Assembly (NCBI RefSeq): GCF_001971705.1
Contig: NZ_CP019328.1
Coordinates: 1-64,000 of the forward strand
Direction of reading: 5' to 3'
From: Natronorubrum daqingense
GTDB taxonomy: Archaea; Halobacteriota; Halobacteria; Halobacteriales; Natrialbaceae
DNA: 64,000 nt
Notes under the pieces: model-generated
What the model saw: the letters and a program-made list of their open reading frames with translations, nothing else
Databases searched by the model: none
What the model was told of the DNA's origin: nothing
Program-made: the position numbers and the translations under genes
Shown: piece by piece, positions 1 to 9,513 of the stretch
Layout: every line of letters starts with the position of its first letter
Numbering within the stretch: the stretch's first letter is position 1

Positions 1-38
1 CTCGAGAGACGCAGTGAAAACGGAGTGGCAAGTGACCG

Positions 39-266
39 TTAGTCCGCTGGTTCCGGGTCGTCGATCGCATCGTCGAGTCCGTGTAACTCCGCGGGACCGA
101 CGGCTTCGTTCGCGCGATCTTCGCTGATTTCTCGGTTTTTCGAGTCTTCGTGCTGGGGTTCGACGACTGGGTCCGTATCGCCGTCCGTTACCGAGAGGTA
201 GACTGATCGGAGTCGTTTCGCCTGCTGGGCGTCGGCGTCGTCCGCATCGGAGTCGGAATCTGACAT
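39..266 (-). CDS. Small acidic hypothetical protein (75 aa)
   Basis: A 75-residue reading frame with a Ser/Asp-rich start and an acidic tail, typical of soluble haloarchaeal proteins. The middle (about residues 15-45) is the only part with mixed composition and contains the segment KRLRSVYLSVTDGD. It lies 112 bases downstream of the dihydroorotase gene on the same strand and could be read through from it. No domain is recognised and no function is proposed. It is called a gene from its composition and position only. Confidence 0.55.
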   Translation of the reverse strand: MSDSDSDADDADAQQAKRLRSVYLSVTDGDTDPVVEPQHEDSKNREISEDRANEAVGPAELHGLDDAIDDPEPAD

Positions 267-378
267 TGCGGGAGGTCCTCATCCGTGGCGGAGGGGTGGA
301 TATTTCTTATAAACCGATTGCTGATTTCAGGTTCTGATAATCCTCGCGGTAAACGACAGTTTGCGTCGAGAACGGTCG

Positions 379-1746
379 CTACTCGAGTGTGACTCGCGTT
401 CCGTGCCCGGAGTCGCCGACGACGGAGCCGTCCTCGTAGACGACTTCGCCGCGGACGACGGTCGACACCACGTTTCCGGTGAAGGATTCGCCTTCGAACG
501 GCGTCACGCAGTTTTTCGAGTGAAGCGCCGACGCGTCCTCGAGCGTCCACTCCTCGTCGGGGTCGACGATCGTAAAGTCCGCGTCGGTCCCGACCTGCAA
601 GGAGCCCTTCTGTGGGTACATCCCCCAGACCTGGGCGGGTCGGGCGGCATGGCGACGAACCCACTCCTCGAGCGTGAGTCGGCCCTGATCGACGAAGGTG
701 AGCATGGCCGGAATCTCGGTCTCGAGGCCGACGAAACCGGAAATCGCGTCCCACGTGTTGCCAAAGGGGTCGTCGACTTTCTTCTCCTCGGGGGTGTGGG
801 GGGCGTGGTCGGTAGCGATGCAGTCGATCACGCCGTCGTCGATGCCGATGTCCCACAGTTTCTCGCGTTCTTCGGCGTCGCGGATCGGCGGCTGAATGCG
901 AGCCGGGTTCCCCTTCTCTCGCATGACGTCCTCCGTGAACCAGAGGTAGTGGGGCGTCGTCTCGGCGGTGACGTCGACGCCGCGATCCTTGCCGCGTGCG
1001 ACGGCTTCGGCCGCCGAACCGGAGGAGACGTGGTACATGTGGATCTTCACGCCCGTCTCCTCGGCGAACGTGATCATTCGTTCGACGGCCTCGCGCTCGG
1101 CGACGACCGGCCGGGAGTGGGAGTGGTGAATCGGGTCGTTCTTTCCCGCCGCTTTGAATTGCGCCGTGTAGTGGTCGATGATCTCGCCGTTTTCCTCGTG
1201 GAAACCGAGTCGCTTGCCCGTCTCTCGGATCGACTTCATCGCCTCGAGAATCTCGCCGTCGTTCGGCGGCGGCACGTCGCCGACGGTCGATCCGAGGAAA
1301 ATCTTGAACCCGAGTGCGCCGGCGTCGTCGAGGTCGGGAATCAAGTCGAGGTTCCCCGAGGTGACAACGACGTAACTCTGAAAGTCGACGTGCGCCGAGG
1401 CCTCGCCGCGGTCGAACTTGAGCTCGAGGTGCTCGGGTCGGTCGATGACGGGGTCCGTATTGGGCATGCCGACGACGGTCGTCACGCCGCCAGCGGCGGC
1501 CGCTCGCGTCGCTGACTCCCAGTCTTCCTTGTACTCGAGGCCGGGTTCCCGGTTGTGAATGTGACAGTCGATGGGACCCGGAACGAGTACGTTCCCGTCG
1601 CCGTCGAGTTCGCGGTCGGCGTCGGGGAGGTGGTCGCTGCGACAGACTGAGACGATCTCACCGTCCTCGACGGCGACACCCGCGTCGGGCGTTCGCCCGG
1701 CCGGCGTGACGACGGTACAGTTGCTCACGACGAGGTCGACGGTCAT
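379..1746 (-). CDS. pyrC: Dihydroorotase (cyclic amidohydrolase family)
   Basis: A 455-aa metal-dependent cyclic amidohydrolase. The family signature HIHNREPG gives metal ligands H62 and H64. K148 in GFKIFLGS fits the carboxylated bridging lysine, H183 and H239 are further ligand candidates, and D313 in ATDHAPH is the catalytic aspartate. The TDHAPH form favours dihydroorotase, which cyclises carbamoyl-aspartate to dihydroorotate in pyrimidine synthesis, over allantoinase or hydantoinase. Those relatives share the fold and are not fully excluded. The start is the ATG at 1746, in front of the MTVDLVVSN strand that opens the domain. No other pyrimidine gene is adjacent. Confidence 0.88.
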   Translation of the reverse strand: MTVDLVVSNCTVVTPAGRTPDAGVAVEDGEIVSVCRSDHLPDADRELDGDGNVLVPGPIDCHIHNREPGLEYKEDWESATRAAAAGGVTTVVGMPNTDPVIDRPEHLELKFDRGEASAHVDFQSYVVVTSGNLDLIPDLDDAGALGFKIFLGSTVGDVPPPNDGEILEAMKSIRETGKRLGFHEENGEIIDHYTAQFKAAGKNDPIHHSHSRPVVAEREAVERMITFAEETGVKIHMYHVSSGSAAEAVARGKDRGVDVTAETTPHYLWFTEDVMREKGNPARIQPPIRDAEEREKLWDIGIDDGVIDCIATDHAPHTPEEKKVDDPFGNTWDAISGFVGLETEIPAMLTFVDQGRLTLEEWVRRHAARPAQVWGMYPQKGSLQVGTDADFTIVDPDEEWTLEDASALHSKNCVTPFEGESFTGNVVSTVVRGEVVYEDGSVVGDSGHGTRVTLE

Positions 1747-1994
1747 TGACGGGGGTTGTCACGGGGACCGCATATAGCTTCTGTTGCCCGATTTGGTGGC
1801 GTCACTTCCGTGCATTCGGTTTCGATCTCGACGGACGCTCGAGTGCCCCTCACGCCGGCCGAGAAACAGCATCGTACTGCTCGAGATCTGCATCAGGATC
1901 GGCGAGACACGACGTATTTCCCGATTCGTAGGACGCGGATACGCCGTCCGTACGAGTCGCATACTAAACGGCGGGGAGGTGCTTCAGCGAGTAG

Positions 1995-2963
1995 ATGGAC
2001 TCGCCAGCGATTCGCGATCAGACGGTACTCGTGACCGGTGGGGCAGGCTTTCTCGGCAGTCACCTCGTGGAAGCGTTGACGCCACACAACGACGTCCGAA
2101 TCCTCGATAACTTTTCGACGGGGGACGCGGCGAACGTGCCCGAGGAGGTGACAGTCATCGACGGAGACGTCGGTGATCCGATCGCGCTCCAGCAGGCCGC
2201 CCGCGGCGTCGATATCATCTTCCATCACGCAGCGATCGTGAGCGTCTCCCAGAGTGTCGACGACCCGCGCCGAAGCAACGAGACGAATCTCGAGGCGAGT
2301 CTCTTAGTCCTCGAGCAGGCGCGACAGGAAGACGCGCGGGTCGTCGTCGCCTCGAGCGCTGCGGTGTACGGCCATCCCGACGAGTTGCCGGTGGCGGAAT
2401 CGTCGTCGACCGAGCCGATGTCGCCCTACGGCATCCAGAAACTCGCGCTCGATCAGTACACGCGACGTTACGCCGAGTTGTACGACCTGCCGACGGTGTC
2501 GTTGCGATACTTCAACGCGTACGGTCCCCGCCAGCAGGGGCCCTACAGCGGCGTTATTTCGACGTTTATCGAGCAGGCTCGAGCCGACGAGCCGATCACG
2601 ATCGAAGGCGACGGGGAGCAAACGCGAGATTTCGTCCACGTGAGCGACATCGTTCGCGCGAATCTGTACGCCGCGACGACCGACGACGTCGGGGAGGCGT
2701 ACAACATCGGCACGGGTGCCAAAACGTCGATCACGGACCTCGCCGAGATCATTCGAACCGCGACGGGGTCGTCCTCGTCGATCGTTCACCGCGACCCCCG
2801 TCCCGGCGACATCAGACACAGCCGTGCCGACGTCTCGAAGGCAGCCCAGACGCTCGGCTTCGAATCGCGAATCGACCTCGAGCGAGGAATTCACTCGCTC
2901 GTCGAGGAGACGCGACTCGCACCGACTGGGAGCGACCCGGAATTTATCGAACGGTCTGCCTAA
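1995..2963 (+). CDS. NAD-dependent sugar-nucleotide epimerase/dehydratase (GalE-like SDR)
   Basis: A 322-aa extended short-chain dehydrogenase. It has the NAD-binding glycine motif GGAGFLG at residues 15-21, a catalytic Y145-x3-K149 pair in SPYGIQK and a serine in the ASSAAVYG strand. The length and the RDFVHVSD motif match UDP-glucose 4-epimerase-type enzymes, which interconvert UDP-hexoses for surface glycans. The exact substrate cannot be read from the sequence. It stands alone, about 10 kb from the glycan operon at 12.3-17.8 kb, so a link to that operon is only a possibility. Confidence 0.85.
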   Translation: MDSPAIRDQTVLVTGGAGFLGSHLVEALTPHNDVRILDNFSTGDAANVPEEVTVIDGDVGDPIALQQAARGVDIIFHHAAIVSVSQSVDDPRRSNETNLEASLLVLEQARQEDARVVVASSAAVYGHPDELPVAESSSTEPMSPYGIQKLALDQYTRRYAELYDLPTVSLRYFNAYGPRQQGPYSGVISTFIEQARADEPITIEGDGEQTRDFVHVSDIVRANLYAATTDDVGEAYNIGTGAKTSITDLAEIIRTATGSSSSIVHRDPRPGDIRHSRADVSKAAQTLGFESRIDLERGIHSLVEETRLAPTGSDPEFIERSA

Positions 2964-3101
2964 CCGCGAGTGGCCGGCGAAACGACAACGAGATTTCTGG
3001 TAAAAATTATAGCGAAAACCGACGTTTCGCCGCGATACACTGCTCTTTTCGTGAGTGTAGGTGAAAGATAACTAACGGTATCCGTGGCCTCGAGAGAACG
3101 T

Positions 3102-3455
3102 ATGATCGAAAGCCTCATCGTCTTCGTCGTGAGCCTGCTCATCGGTGCTGTTGGCATTTTCGCCGGCGCAAAGGTGGTGGTCGACGCCGAAGACTACACG
3201 TACGCGCTCATCACGGCCCTGTTAGGTGCCGTTATCTGGGCCGTCGTTGGGTTCTTCTTCGGTTGGATCCCACTACTCGGTCCGCTCCTGGTACTGCTCG
3301 CGTACCTCGCAGTCGTCAACGCACGGTATCCAGGCGGGTGGGTCGATGCCGCCGCGATCACGATCGTCGCGTGGCTGTCGGTCCTAATCGTCCTCTACGT
3401 GCTGGCGCTTATCGGCGTCACCGGATTCGACGCCGTCGGCGTCCCCGGCGTGTGA
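3102..3455 (+). CDS. Small integral membrane protein (117 aa)
   Basis: Almost wholly hydrophobic: four predicted membrane segments at about residues 3-25, 33-57, 60-75 and 85-108, with short charged loops. An in-frame GTG at 3084 would add six residues, but the ATG at 3102 starts directly at the first membrane helix and is preferred. No catalytic motif or known family is recognised. It stands alone between the epimerase gene and an intergenic stretch. Confidence 0.7.
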   Translation: MIESLIVFVVSLLIGAVGIFAGAKVVVDAEDYTYALITALLGAVIWAVVGFFFGWIPLLGPLLVLLAYLAVVNARYPGGWVDAAAITIVAWLSVLIVLYVLALIGVTGFDAVGVPGV

Positions 3456-3842
3456 TTTTTCGCTGATTCACGAGCACCTCGAGCGACCGACCGTGGGTAT
3501 TCAAGGCGTGAACCTACCCCACTCCGCCGCGACACTGCTCGCATGGTACTCGCGTCGTCAACGCACTGGCGTGTGTTCGCCGGGACAGCACAGGCTGTCG
3601 ACTCGAGGCCACACGTCGCACACTCGCGTTCCTGACCCACGCCACGAGCGTGATCGGAAGCCGATCATCGCCTCGCCTCCTCACGTGCCACGCGCCATTC
3701 CCGCGTTCGATCGCACTATCGAGGAGCTATCAACCATCATGAAATATGAAATAATACGAATAAGAACACGATGAAAAATGATTTGAGAAGCGGTATCGAC
3801 GGTATAGAGAAGCGTGAGTGAAGCCAGATCAGTCTATCTCAC
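3456..3842. other. Intergenic stretch, no gene seen
   Basis: 387 bases without a convincing reading frame; the open frames here have Arg/His/Pro-rich composition typical of non-coding GC-rich DNA. An AT-rich block at about 3735-3790 is the likely promoter zone for the membrane-bound HTH gene at 3843. Confidence 0.5.
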
Positions 3843-4346
3843 ATGACCAGTCAGTTCCACGGATCCGCCACGACGCTCGTCTCTCCTGAGACAGCAGGCA
3901 TCGAATCAGTAACCACCGACATTTCCATCTGGTCCGCGCCGTTCGTGGCCGCCGGCGTCGGCCACCCAGTGCAACTCGAGTGGAGCCCACACATCGCTGC
4001 GCTCCTTGGCATCCTCGGTCTCGCACTCCTCGGTGGTGTTCTCGTCGTCCGCAACCGACTGGGTAGTCGCGACTCGTTCTCAGCCGACTCGAGTACGCAC
4101 ACCGAAGAGTTCCTCACCGATCGAGAACAGGTTCAACAGCTCATTCAGGACAACGGCGGCCGGATGAAGCAATCTCGGATCGTCGACTCCGTCGACTGGT
4201 CGAAGGCCAAAGTCAGCAGATTACTCGCCGAACTCGAGGAGGAAGGGCGGATTACGAAGCTCCGACTCGGCAGAGAGAACCTCGTCTGCTTGCCCGGACA
4301 CGAGCCGACGGCCTCACAATCACCCGAGCGACCGACGAACGAGTGA
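3843..4346 (+). CDS. Membrane-anchored winged-helix regulator
   Basis: A 167-aa protein in three parts: a polar N-terminus of about 50 residues, one membrane helix (about 57-77, rich in Ala/Leu/Gly), and a C-terminal winged helix-turn-helix (about 95-158). The recognition-helix region reads SKAKVSRLLAELEEEG, and the wing reads ITKLRLGRENLVCL. This resembles MarR-like DNA-binding domains found C-terminal in many haloarchaeal membrane proteins. It probably binds DNA from the membrane in response to an outside signal; target and signal are unknown. Confidence 0.75.
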   Translation: MTSQFHGSATTLVSPETAGIESVTTDISIWSAPFVAAGVGHPVQLEWSPHIAALLGILGLALLGGVLVVRNRLGSRDSFSADSSTHTEEFLTDREQVQQLIQDNGGRMKQSRIVDSVDWSKAKVSRLLAELEEEGRITKLRLGRENLVCLPGHEPTASQSPERPTNE

Positions 4347-4617
4347 CGATTCGACCGCGGACGGCCGTCGGCTGGTAACGGACACCCACTCGAGCGGATT
4401 CGTCGCCGACTGTCAAACTCGCCCGGTCGGCTGTAACTCATTTTCGATTTGGCTCGCCGTCCTGCGATTGCACCGATAGCCCGTCGTCGCAAACCGTATC
4501 AGCAATCGTTGATTTCGAGCGTCGAACGAGAACTGGAACCACGTCTGCTGGCCCGTAGTATCCAATTTCGGCTCGTAATGGTTGTGCCGGTTTAAGCGAG
4601 CCTCCAGCCATTAGCCG

Positions 4618-7083
4618 ATGCCTTCCGGCACAGACATGACTACACGTAATCAGCTACTCGTGGTACTCACCGTCTTGATGATGATTTGCTCGAGCGGGGC
4701 GATGGTAGCAGGTGCCGCACCTGCGACCGTCGACGAGCAAGACGATGGGTACGACGACTCAGAAGCGGGCGAGGACACAGCACCGGACGACGAACCTGAC
4801 GACGCACCACCGGACGCGGATGACGACGCGGATGTGGATGACGACGAGGTCGGGCCGCCCGACGACGTTGACGATCCCGATGCGCCCGACGATGACGACT
4901 TCGACGACGTCGATGACGACGAGGCACCTGACGACGACGCTCTCGACGACGATGGCGTCGACGACGATGCCGACGCAAGCGTGACGTTTAGCGACCAAGA
5001 ACTCGAGGACGATACCGTCGTGGTCGACGAGGTTGCCCTCGAAGACGGTGGCTTCGTCGCGATTCACGACAGTAGCGTACTCGCAGGAAACGTCCTCGAT
5101 AGCGTTATCGGCTCCTCGGAGTACCTCGAGGAGGGGACGCACGATGACGTCGACGTAACCCTCGACGAGTCACTCGAGGAAGACGAGACGCTCGTCGCGA
5201 TGGCCCACCACGATACGAACGACAACCAGGAGTTCGACTACGTCGAGAGTGACGGCGAGGAAGACGGCCCGTACGTCACTGAGGACGGCGAGCCGATCGC
5301 TGATCAGGCAGTCGTTTCGGTCGGTGACGACGTCGATCCGAACGACGACGATGCACCGGTCGATGACGACGCGCCTGTGGACGATGCCCCTGATGATGCA
5401 CCAGTTGACGATCCGGTCGACGATGACGACCGACCAGCGGACGTCGATGATGACGAAGTAGATGACGACGAGGTCCCTGATGACGAGGCCCCAGACGACG
5501 CAGCTGAAGACCGGCCAGACCATGACGCTGACGACGACAGGGCAGATGATGACAAGGTAGATGACGACGACAAACCGGTAGATGACGCCCCTGAGGACGA
5601 CAAGCCTGCTGAGGAGAAGCCTGACGACGACAAGGCAGACGATGACGACAAAGTAGACGATGACGACAAACCGGTAGATGACGCCCCAGATGATGACGAA
5701 CCTGCCGAAGAGAAGCCCGATGACGACAAGGCAGATGACGATGACAAAGTAGACGATGCGCCTGAGGATGACGAGCCTGCCGAAGAGAAGCCCGATGACG
5801 ACAAGGCAGATGATGACGACAAAGTAGACGATGCGCCTGACGACGAACCTGCCGAGGAGAAACCTGACGACGATAAGGCAGATGACGACAAAGTAGACGA
5901 TGACGACGACAAACCGGTAGATGACGCTCCTGACGACGACGGACCTGCTGAAGAACCTCCTGCAGCGGACGGACCTGACGCAGACGACCCTGACGACGAC
6001 GCTCCGGTCGACGACCCGGATGACGACGCTGTCGAAGAAGACCCCGATGACGCACCAGACGACACGATCGACGTGCTCGTCGAAGAACTGATCGTCTTCG
6101 TCCACGTCGACGAGACGCCCCACGAGATGCCAGCCAACGGTGACGACGTGGACATGAACGATGTCGACGACAACGACGTCGACGTGAACGGAATCGACGA
6201 CAACGACGTCGACGACAACGATTACGAGGCTGACGACGACTACAACGGCGTCGATGACAACGACGTTGACGACTACAACGGCGTGAACGACAACGACGTT
6301 GACAACGATTACAATGGCGTCGATGACGACGCTAACGACGTCGAAATCGACAGCGACGACCCCGCCGCTGACGACGTTCCCGAAGATGCCGTGACCGACG
6401 AACTCGAGGACGCCGGCTACACGCTCACTGACGTCGAACTCACCGTGACGATCGACGAAGTGACGATCGTACCGGTGACCGGCGAGGACGACGTGGCGAA
6501 CGGTATGGACTCACCAGCGGACACGCCAGCTGACGGCGACGACGGACCAGCCGATGACGACGCGCCGGCTGACGACGGACCGAACGGTCCAGCGATGGAT
6601 GACGACGAACCAGCCAACGATGGACCAAACGGTCCAGCGATGGACGACGATGACGGTCCACCAGGTGAGGACGGACCGAACGGCCCACCAGTCGATAACG
6701 GTCCGGACGACCCACCGATGGACGACGATGACGGACCAGCCGATGATGGCGTCGAAGACGATGCTGCCGACGACGAGCCAACACCAGAAGTCGATGACGA
6801 CGACTACGACATCGTGATCGAGCAGGCGACGCTCTTCGTCTTCATCTCCGACGCCGACGAGATGCTCGAGGACGCACCTGACGACGATCCAGTCGATGAT
6901 GCGCCTGACGACGACCCGGTCGATGATGCCCCTGAAGACGATGCTGTCGACGATGAGCCCGCTGACGGCCCCGCTGACGACGGCGTCGAAGACGATGTCG
7001 ACGCTGCAGACGAGCCCGTCGATGACGGGCCTGCGGACGACGACTATGCCGAGCCACAGCCAGCAGTCGTTGCAACGAGCTAA
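4618..7083 (+). CDS. Exported Asp-rich repeat protein with DUF7282-like domain
   Basis: An 821-aa protein with a Sec-type signal peptide (hydrophobic core about residues 11-32, then AGAAPATVDEQ). After an acidic spacer comes a globular beta-rich domain at about 122-235 resembling haloarchaeal DUF7282 domains. Nearly everything after that is Asp-Asp-Pro/Ala/Glu repeats. These are interrupted by three short hydrophobic beta-strand blocks, at about residues 482-500 (VEELIVFVHVDE), 594-625 and 731-752 (IEQATLFVFISDADE). There is no C-terminal membrane helix or PGF-type sorting signal, so it should be released or loosely held. TTTAAG at 4591-4596, about 25 bases before the ATG, supports a leaderless start here. 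Cation or water binding is plausible from the charge but unproven. Confidence 0.8.
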   Translation: MPSGTDMTTRNQLLVVLTVLMMICSSGAMVAGAAPATVDEQDDGYDDSEAGEDTAPDDEPDDAPPDADDDADVDDDEVGPPDDVDDPDAPDDDDFDDVDDDEAPDDDALDDDGVDDDADASVTFSDQELEDDTVVVDEVALEDGGFVAIHDSSVLAGNVLDSVIGSSEYLEEGTHDDVDVTLDESLEEDETLVAMAHHDTNDNQEFDYVESDGEEDGPYVTEDGEPIADQAVVSVGDDVDPNDDDAPVDDDAPVDDAPDDAPVDDPVDDDDRPADVDDDEVDDDEVPDDEAPDDAAEDRPDHDADDDRADDDKVDDDDKPVDDAPEDDKPAEEKPDDDKADDDDKVDDDDKPVDDAPDDDEPAEEKPDDDKADDDDKVDDAPEDDEPAEEKPDDDKADDDDKVDDAPDDEPAEEKPDDDKADDDKVDDDDDKPVDDAPDDDGPAEEPPAADGPDADDPDDDAPVDDPDDDAVEEDPDDAPDDTIDVLVEELIVFVHVDETPHEMPANGDDVDMNDVDDNDVDVNGIDDNDVDDNDYEADDDYNGVDDNDVDDYNGVNDNDVDNDYNGVDDDANDVEIDSDDPAADDVPEDAVTDELEDAGYTLTDVELTVTIDEVTIVPVTGEDDVANGMDSPADTPADGDDGPADDDAPADDGPNGPAMDDDEPANDGPNGPAMDDDDGPPGEDGPNGPPVDNGPDDPPMDDDDGPADDGVEDDAADDEPTPEVDDDDYDIVIEQATLFVFISDADEMLEDAPDDDPVDDAPDDDPVDDAPEDDAVDDEPADGPADDGVEDDVDAADEPVDDGPADDDYAEPQPAVVATS
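5542..5973 (+). repeat. Five-copy coding tandem repeat in the Asp-rich exported protein
   Basis: In-frame units starting at 5542, 5635, 5731, 5806 and 5878, each opening with ADDD(D)KVDD and most closing with PAEEKPDDDK. Copy lengths are 31, 32, 25 and 24 residues, then a diverged last copy. The two short copies lack the DDKPVDD part, which fits unequal slippage or recombination between copies. Confidence 0.85.
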
Positions 7084-7188
7084 GTAGCAACCGTCGACGA
7101 GGCGGACGATTCAGCCTTTTTTCGCCGCCGGACGAGACGCTCCAGGCGTCGTGAGTACACTCGAGCGATGGACAACGATCTACCGTCC

Positions 7189-7692
7189 TTACGCCAGTAA
7201 TCGGTAGAGGCTGCTGGCAGCGACGACTAACAGGACGATCACGCTCGCGAACACGGGATCGATACTCGAGACGACCGGTGCGCCGATTCCGGCGAACGCG
7301 ATGACGGCGAGTCCGAGAACGCAGATTGCGAAGTGCAACTGGAGGACGGTCGGGCCGCTTGCACCGTGGCCGTTGATGTACTGTAGCACGTCCTCGAAGT
7401 GTGTGCCCGGTTGAATCGTTTTCGCCTCGGAATCGTACTCGATGACGTCGTCTTCTTGGAGTTGGGGGAGGTGAGTCTGTTGTAAGGAGACGTAGACGCT
7501 TTTGTAGAGATTGTTCGGGACTGGCGTCGTGTCGGTCTCGGTTGCAGCGATTTCGGAGGCGACGTCGGAAACGTCGACCTGTCCACCGTCTTCGGCGAGC
7601 AGTTGGACGATAGCCCGACGTCTATCGTTTCCGAGGATGTGGAACACCTCGCTTTCTGCGAGTGACTCGCTGCGGTTAGTCTGAACAGACAT
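7189..7692 (-). CDS. DUF7344-type wHTH protein with two membrane helices
   Basis: 167 aa. The N-terminal winged helix opens with VFHILGNDRRRAIVQLLAEDG, here split as VFHILGNDRR and AIVQLLAEDG, a pattern shared by haloarchaeal DUF7344 proteins. It continues to about residue 110, with the YVSLQQTHLPQLQ strand-helix. Two membrane helices follow at about 117-137 and 142-165. The HTH would sit on the cytoplasmic side. A paralogue with the same layout lies at 11393-11920. The regulated genes cannot be deduced; the protein is convergent with the Asp-rich exported protein gene. Confidence 0.8.
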   Translation of the reverse strand: MSVQTNRSESLAESEVFHILGNDRRRAIVQLLAEDGGQVDVSDVASEIAATETDTTPVPNNLYKSVYVSLQQTHLPQLQEDDVIEYDSEAKTIQPGTHFEDVLQYINGHGASGPTVLQLHFAICVLGLAVIAFAGIGAPVVSSIDPVFASVIVLLVVAASSLYRLLA

Positions 7693-8104
7693 CGATCAAG
7701 AAGAGCGCGTATTTTTGACGAAGCGTCCACCACCAGCTACCATACACCTCGCTCGTTCGTAGACCACTAACTTTAACTTTTGCAGACTAGGTCTCGGGAA
7801 TTCACCAGCCGTCACAGCCACCGCTGCGATGGTCGAAGTAAGCTGAGGATACGCTGCTGTTCGTTCGATGTGGGATCATCCGGACTGGAATTCGAGCGGA
7901 CTGTAACCGACGTGCGGTGTACGCTATTGGACCCGTACACCGAAGGAGATCGACGGTTCGTCTGGTGGCTCGCTTCGGACGGTGAGTAGCTGTCTGGGAG
8001 CGGTAGCTCGTCGACGAGTGAGAGACAGCCCTACCGTCGTGGGTTACGAGAGAAACCAGTACGAATGGGACAGCACAGGAACGACTCGAGAGATTGTCTG
8101 CAAA
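7693..8104. other. Intergenic stretch, no gene seen
   Basis: 412 bases. Open frames are short and lack protein-like composition. No hairpin, repeat or tRNA was recognised here. Confidence 0.45.
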
Positions 8105-8296
8105 CTACTCACGCGGGAGGTGGCCGCCCGATTGCATTTCTCGATAGGTCGTACAACCCGGACAACCGTGGACCACATCGCCGTTGTCACCGAAGACGCG
8201 GGCAAATTGTTGGGTGACGTGGGTTCCGCAGTTTCGACAGCGTGCACCTGCAGTCGACGATTCCATCGGTTTCCAGTCGTGTTGGGGGGTTTTCAT
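8105..8296 (-). CDS. Small zinc-finger protein (DUF7563-like)
   Basis: 63 aa with two paired-cysteine knuckles, CRNCGTHV and GCPGC, separated by QQFARVFGDNGDV. This matches the layout of tiny haloarchaeal DUF7563 zinc-finger proteins, which are often near 50-60 residues. One structural zinc is predicted. An alternative start at M11 would shorten it. These proteins are probably nucleic-acid or protein-binding adaptors; no function is established here. Confidence 0.7.
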   Translation of the reverse strand: MKTPQHDWKPMESSTAGARCRNCGTHVTQQFARVFGDNGDVVHGCPGCTTYREMQSGGHLPRE

Positions 8297-8944
8297 GGTT
8301 GGGAGTGAACTCGGACGAGTGACGGCGACGAGTTTCGTCTGAACGTAACCTGCGACGGTCGTTCCGTCGAGTCACGGCCAGACGAGTCGCGTCCCGTCAC
8401 CGACTTCGCCCGGGCGTCACTCCAACAGCGAGTGTAAACGCGAATAAAGGACGACGACCGTTCACTCCAAACGTCTCGGTGAGTGTCGCGAAATAGCGGT
8501 TTTCCAGTCTGTATCCCGAGATAACCAGTGATTCACCCGACCCTCGAGTGTCGCCGATTTGTCGACGACGACGCGCCTGCGGACGAGGCTTGCTACTGTT
8601 CACTGACGCGAGAGAGTGAACATGTTGGGGGAGCGAACAGTGTGAACCTCTGGGTGACTTCACGTGTCTTTTCGTGCAGTTCACGATCAAACAGTCGATT
8701 AGCTCTATTGGGACGGTCCGAAAGCACCCATTTCCAGCTAGAAATGGAGAATTTCGGTCGAGAATGATCTTGTTTCGGGATATAAGGTACATCGTTATAA
8801 AATACCACTATCGCTTACTCATCTTCGTGTTGGAACGTACTGGAACGTCCGAGAGAATCAGTCAGTCTTCCAGTCGGTCCGAGCCGAGGCCACCGCTCAC
8901 AGGAGTGGACGGCGACAGTCTGCGGCAACCGAGTGATTTCGACG
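8297..8944. other. Long intergenic stretch with a hairpin and AT-rich promoter-like block
   Basis: 648 bases without a supported gene; a 131-aa minus-strand frame at 8397-8792 has non-protein-like composition. An inverted repeat, CCATTTC/GAAATGG, spans 8728-8747 with a 6-base loop. TTATAAAATA at about 8794-8803 looks like a TATA box for the downstream wHTH gene, which would then have a leader of about 120 bases. Confidence 0.45.
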
Positions 8945-9277
8945 ATGTCAATGCAAGCGAGTAACACGCCTTCCGAATCGACGCCAGAACCGTCCGCCCA
9001 GCTCGACGTCCTCGGGGACGAGTGTGCGCGAACGATCCTCGTCGCGACACGAGACGGGCCGAAAACAGCGAAGGAGCTGACCAAACGCACGGACAGTTCC
9101 TCAGCAACGGTGTACAGACGAATCAACAACCTTCTCGAGAGCAATCTCTTGGCCGAGTGCGTTCGGTTCGACGACGATGGCTCACACACGACGGCTTACG
9201 AGGCGACGATCGACACGCTTCAGGTACAGATTGGTGGGGATGGGATCGACGTCTCGGTGTCGGAAATCGACGACTGA
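8945..9277 (+). CDS. ArsR-like winged-helix transcriptional regulator
   Basis: 110 aa. A single winged HTH at about residues 15-75 begins with LDVLGDECARTILVATRDG and has the recognition helix region SSATVYRRINNLLE, followed by a wing and a short C-terminal beta segment. This is a typical small haloarchaeal ArsR-family regulator. Start is ambiguous among GTG 8933, ATG 8945 and ATG 8951; ATG 8945 is chosen. It stands alone, so targets are unknown. Confidence 0.75.
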   Translation: MSMQASNTPSESTPEPSAQLDVLGDECARTILVATRDGPKTAKELTKRTDSSSATVYRRINNLLESNLLAECVRFDDDGSHTTAYEATIDTLQVQIGGDGIDVSVSEIDD

Positions 9278-9513
9278 TTTCGAGACTCGAGTGCGTATCA
9301 CGGTTGTAGCCTGTCTCTATCTGTAGCGAACGCGGAGTACACGAACGTAATGGGTGAGTCGACTGTCAGGCCCGTGTGGACCCACTGGATCGAGACACAG
9401 TCGCTCGAACACCCACTTTAATTCGTGAAACATCTTTTGAAAGGAGTTCTAACGCTGCTGTATGATACGGATAACAAATATCTACTCAGGGGAATGGTCT
9501 TTGTGATTGAGCA

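Noticed and set aside
1995-2963. Epimerase as part of the glycan operon
   Set aside because: It lies 9.4 kb away with unrelated genes and separate promoters between; a functional link is possible but unsupported.
5170-6218. Long minus-strand open frames (over 250-300 aa) opposite the Asp-rich gene
   Set aside because: They are shadows of GAC/GAT repeats read backwards, giving poly-Val/Ser/Arg composition; the plus frame has a signal peptide and a proper promoter distance.
8397-8792. 131-aa minus-strand frame
   Set aside because: Composition is not protein-like (many Arg/Ser/Cys without helix or strand pattern) and it overlaps an AT-rich promoter-like block.
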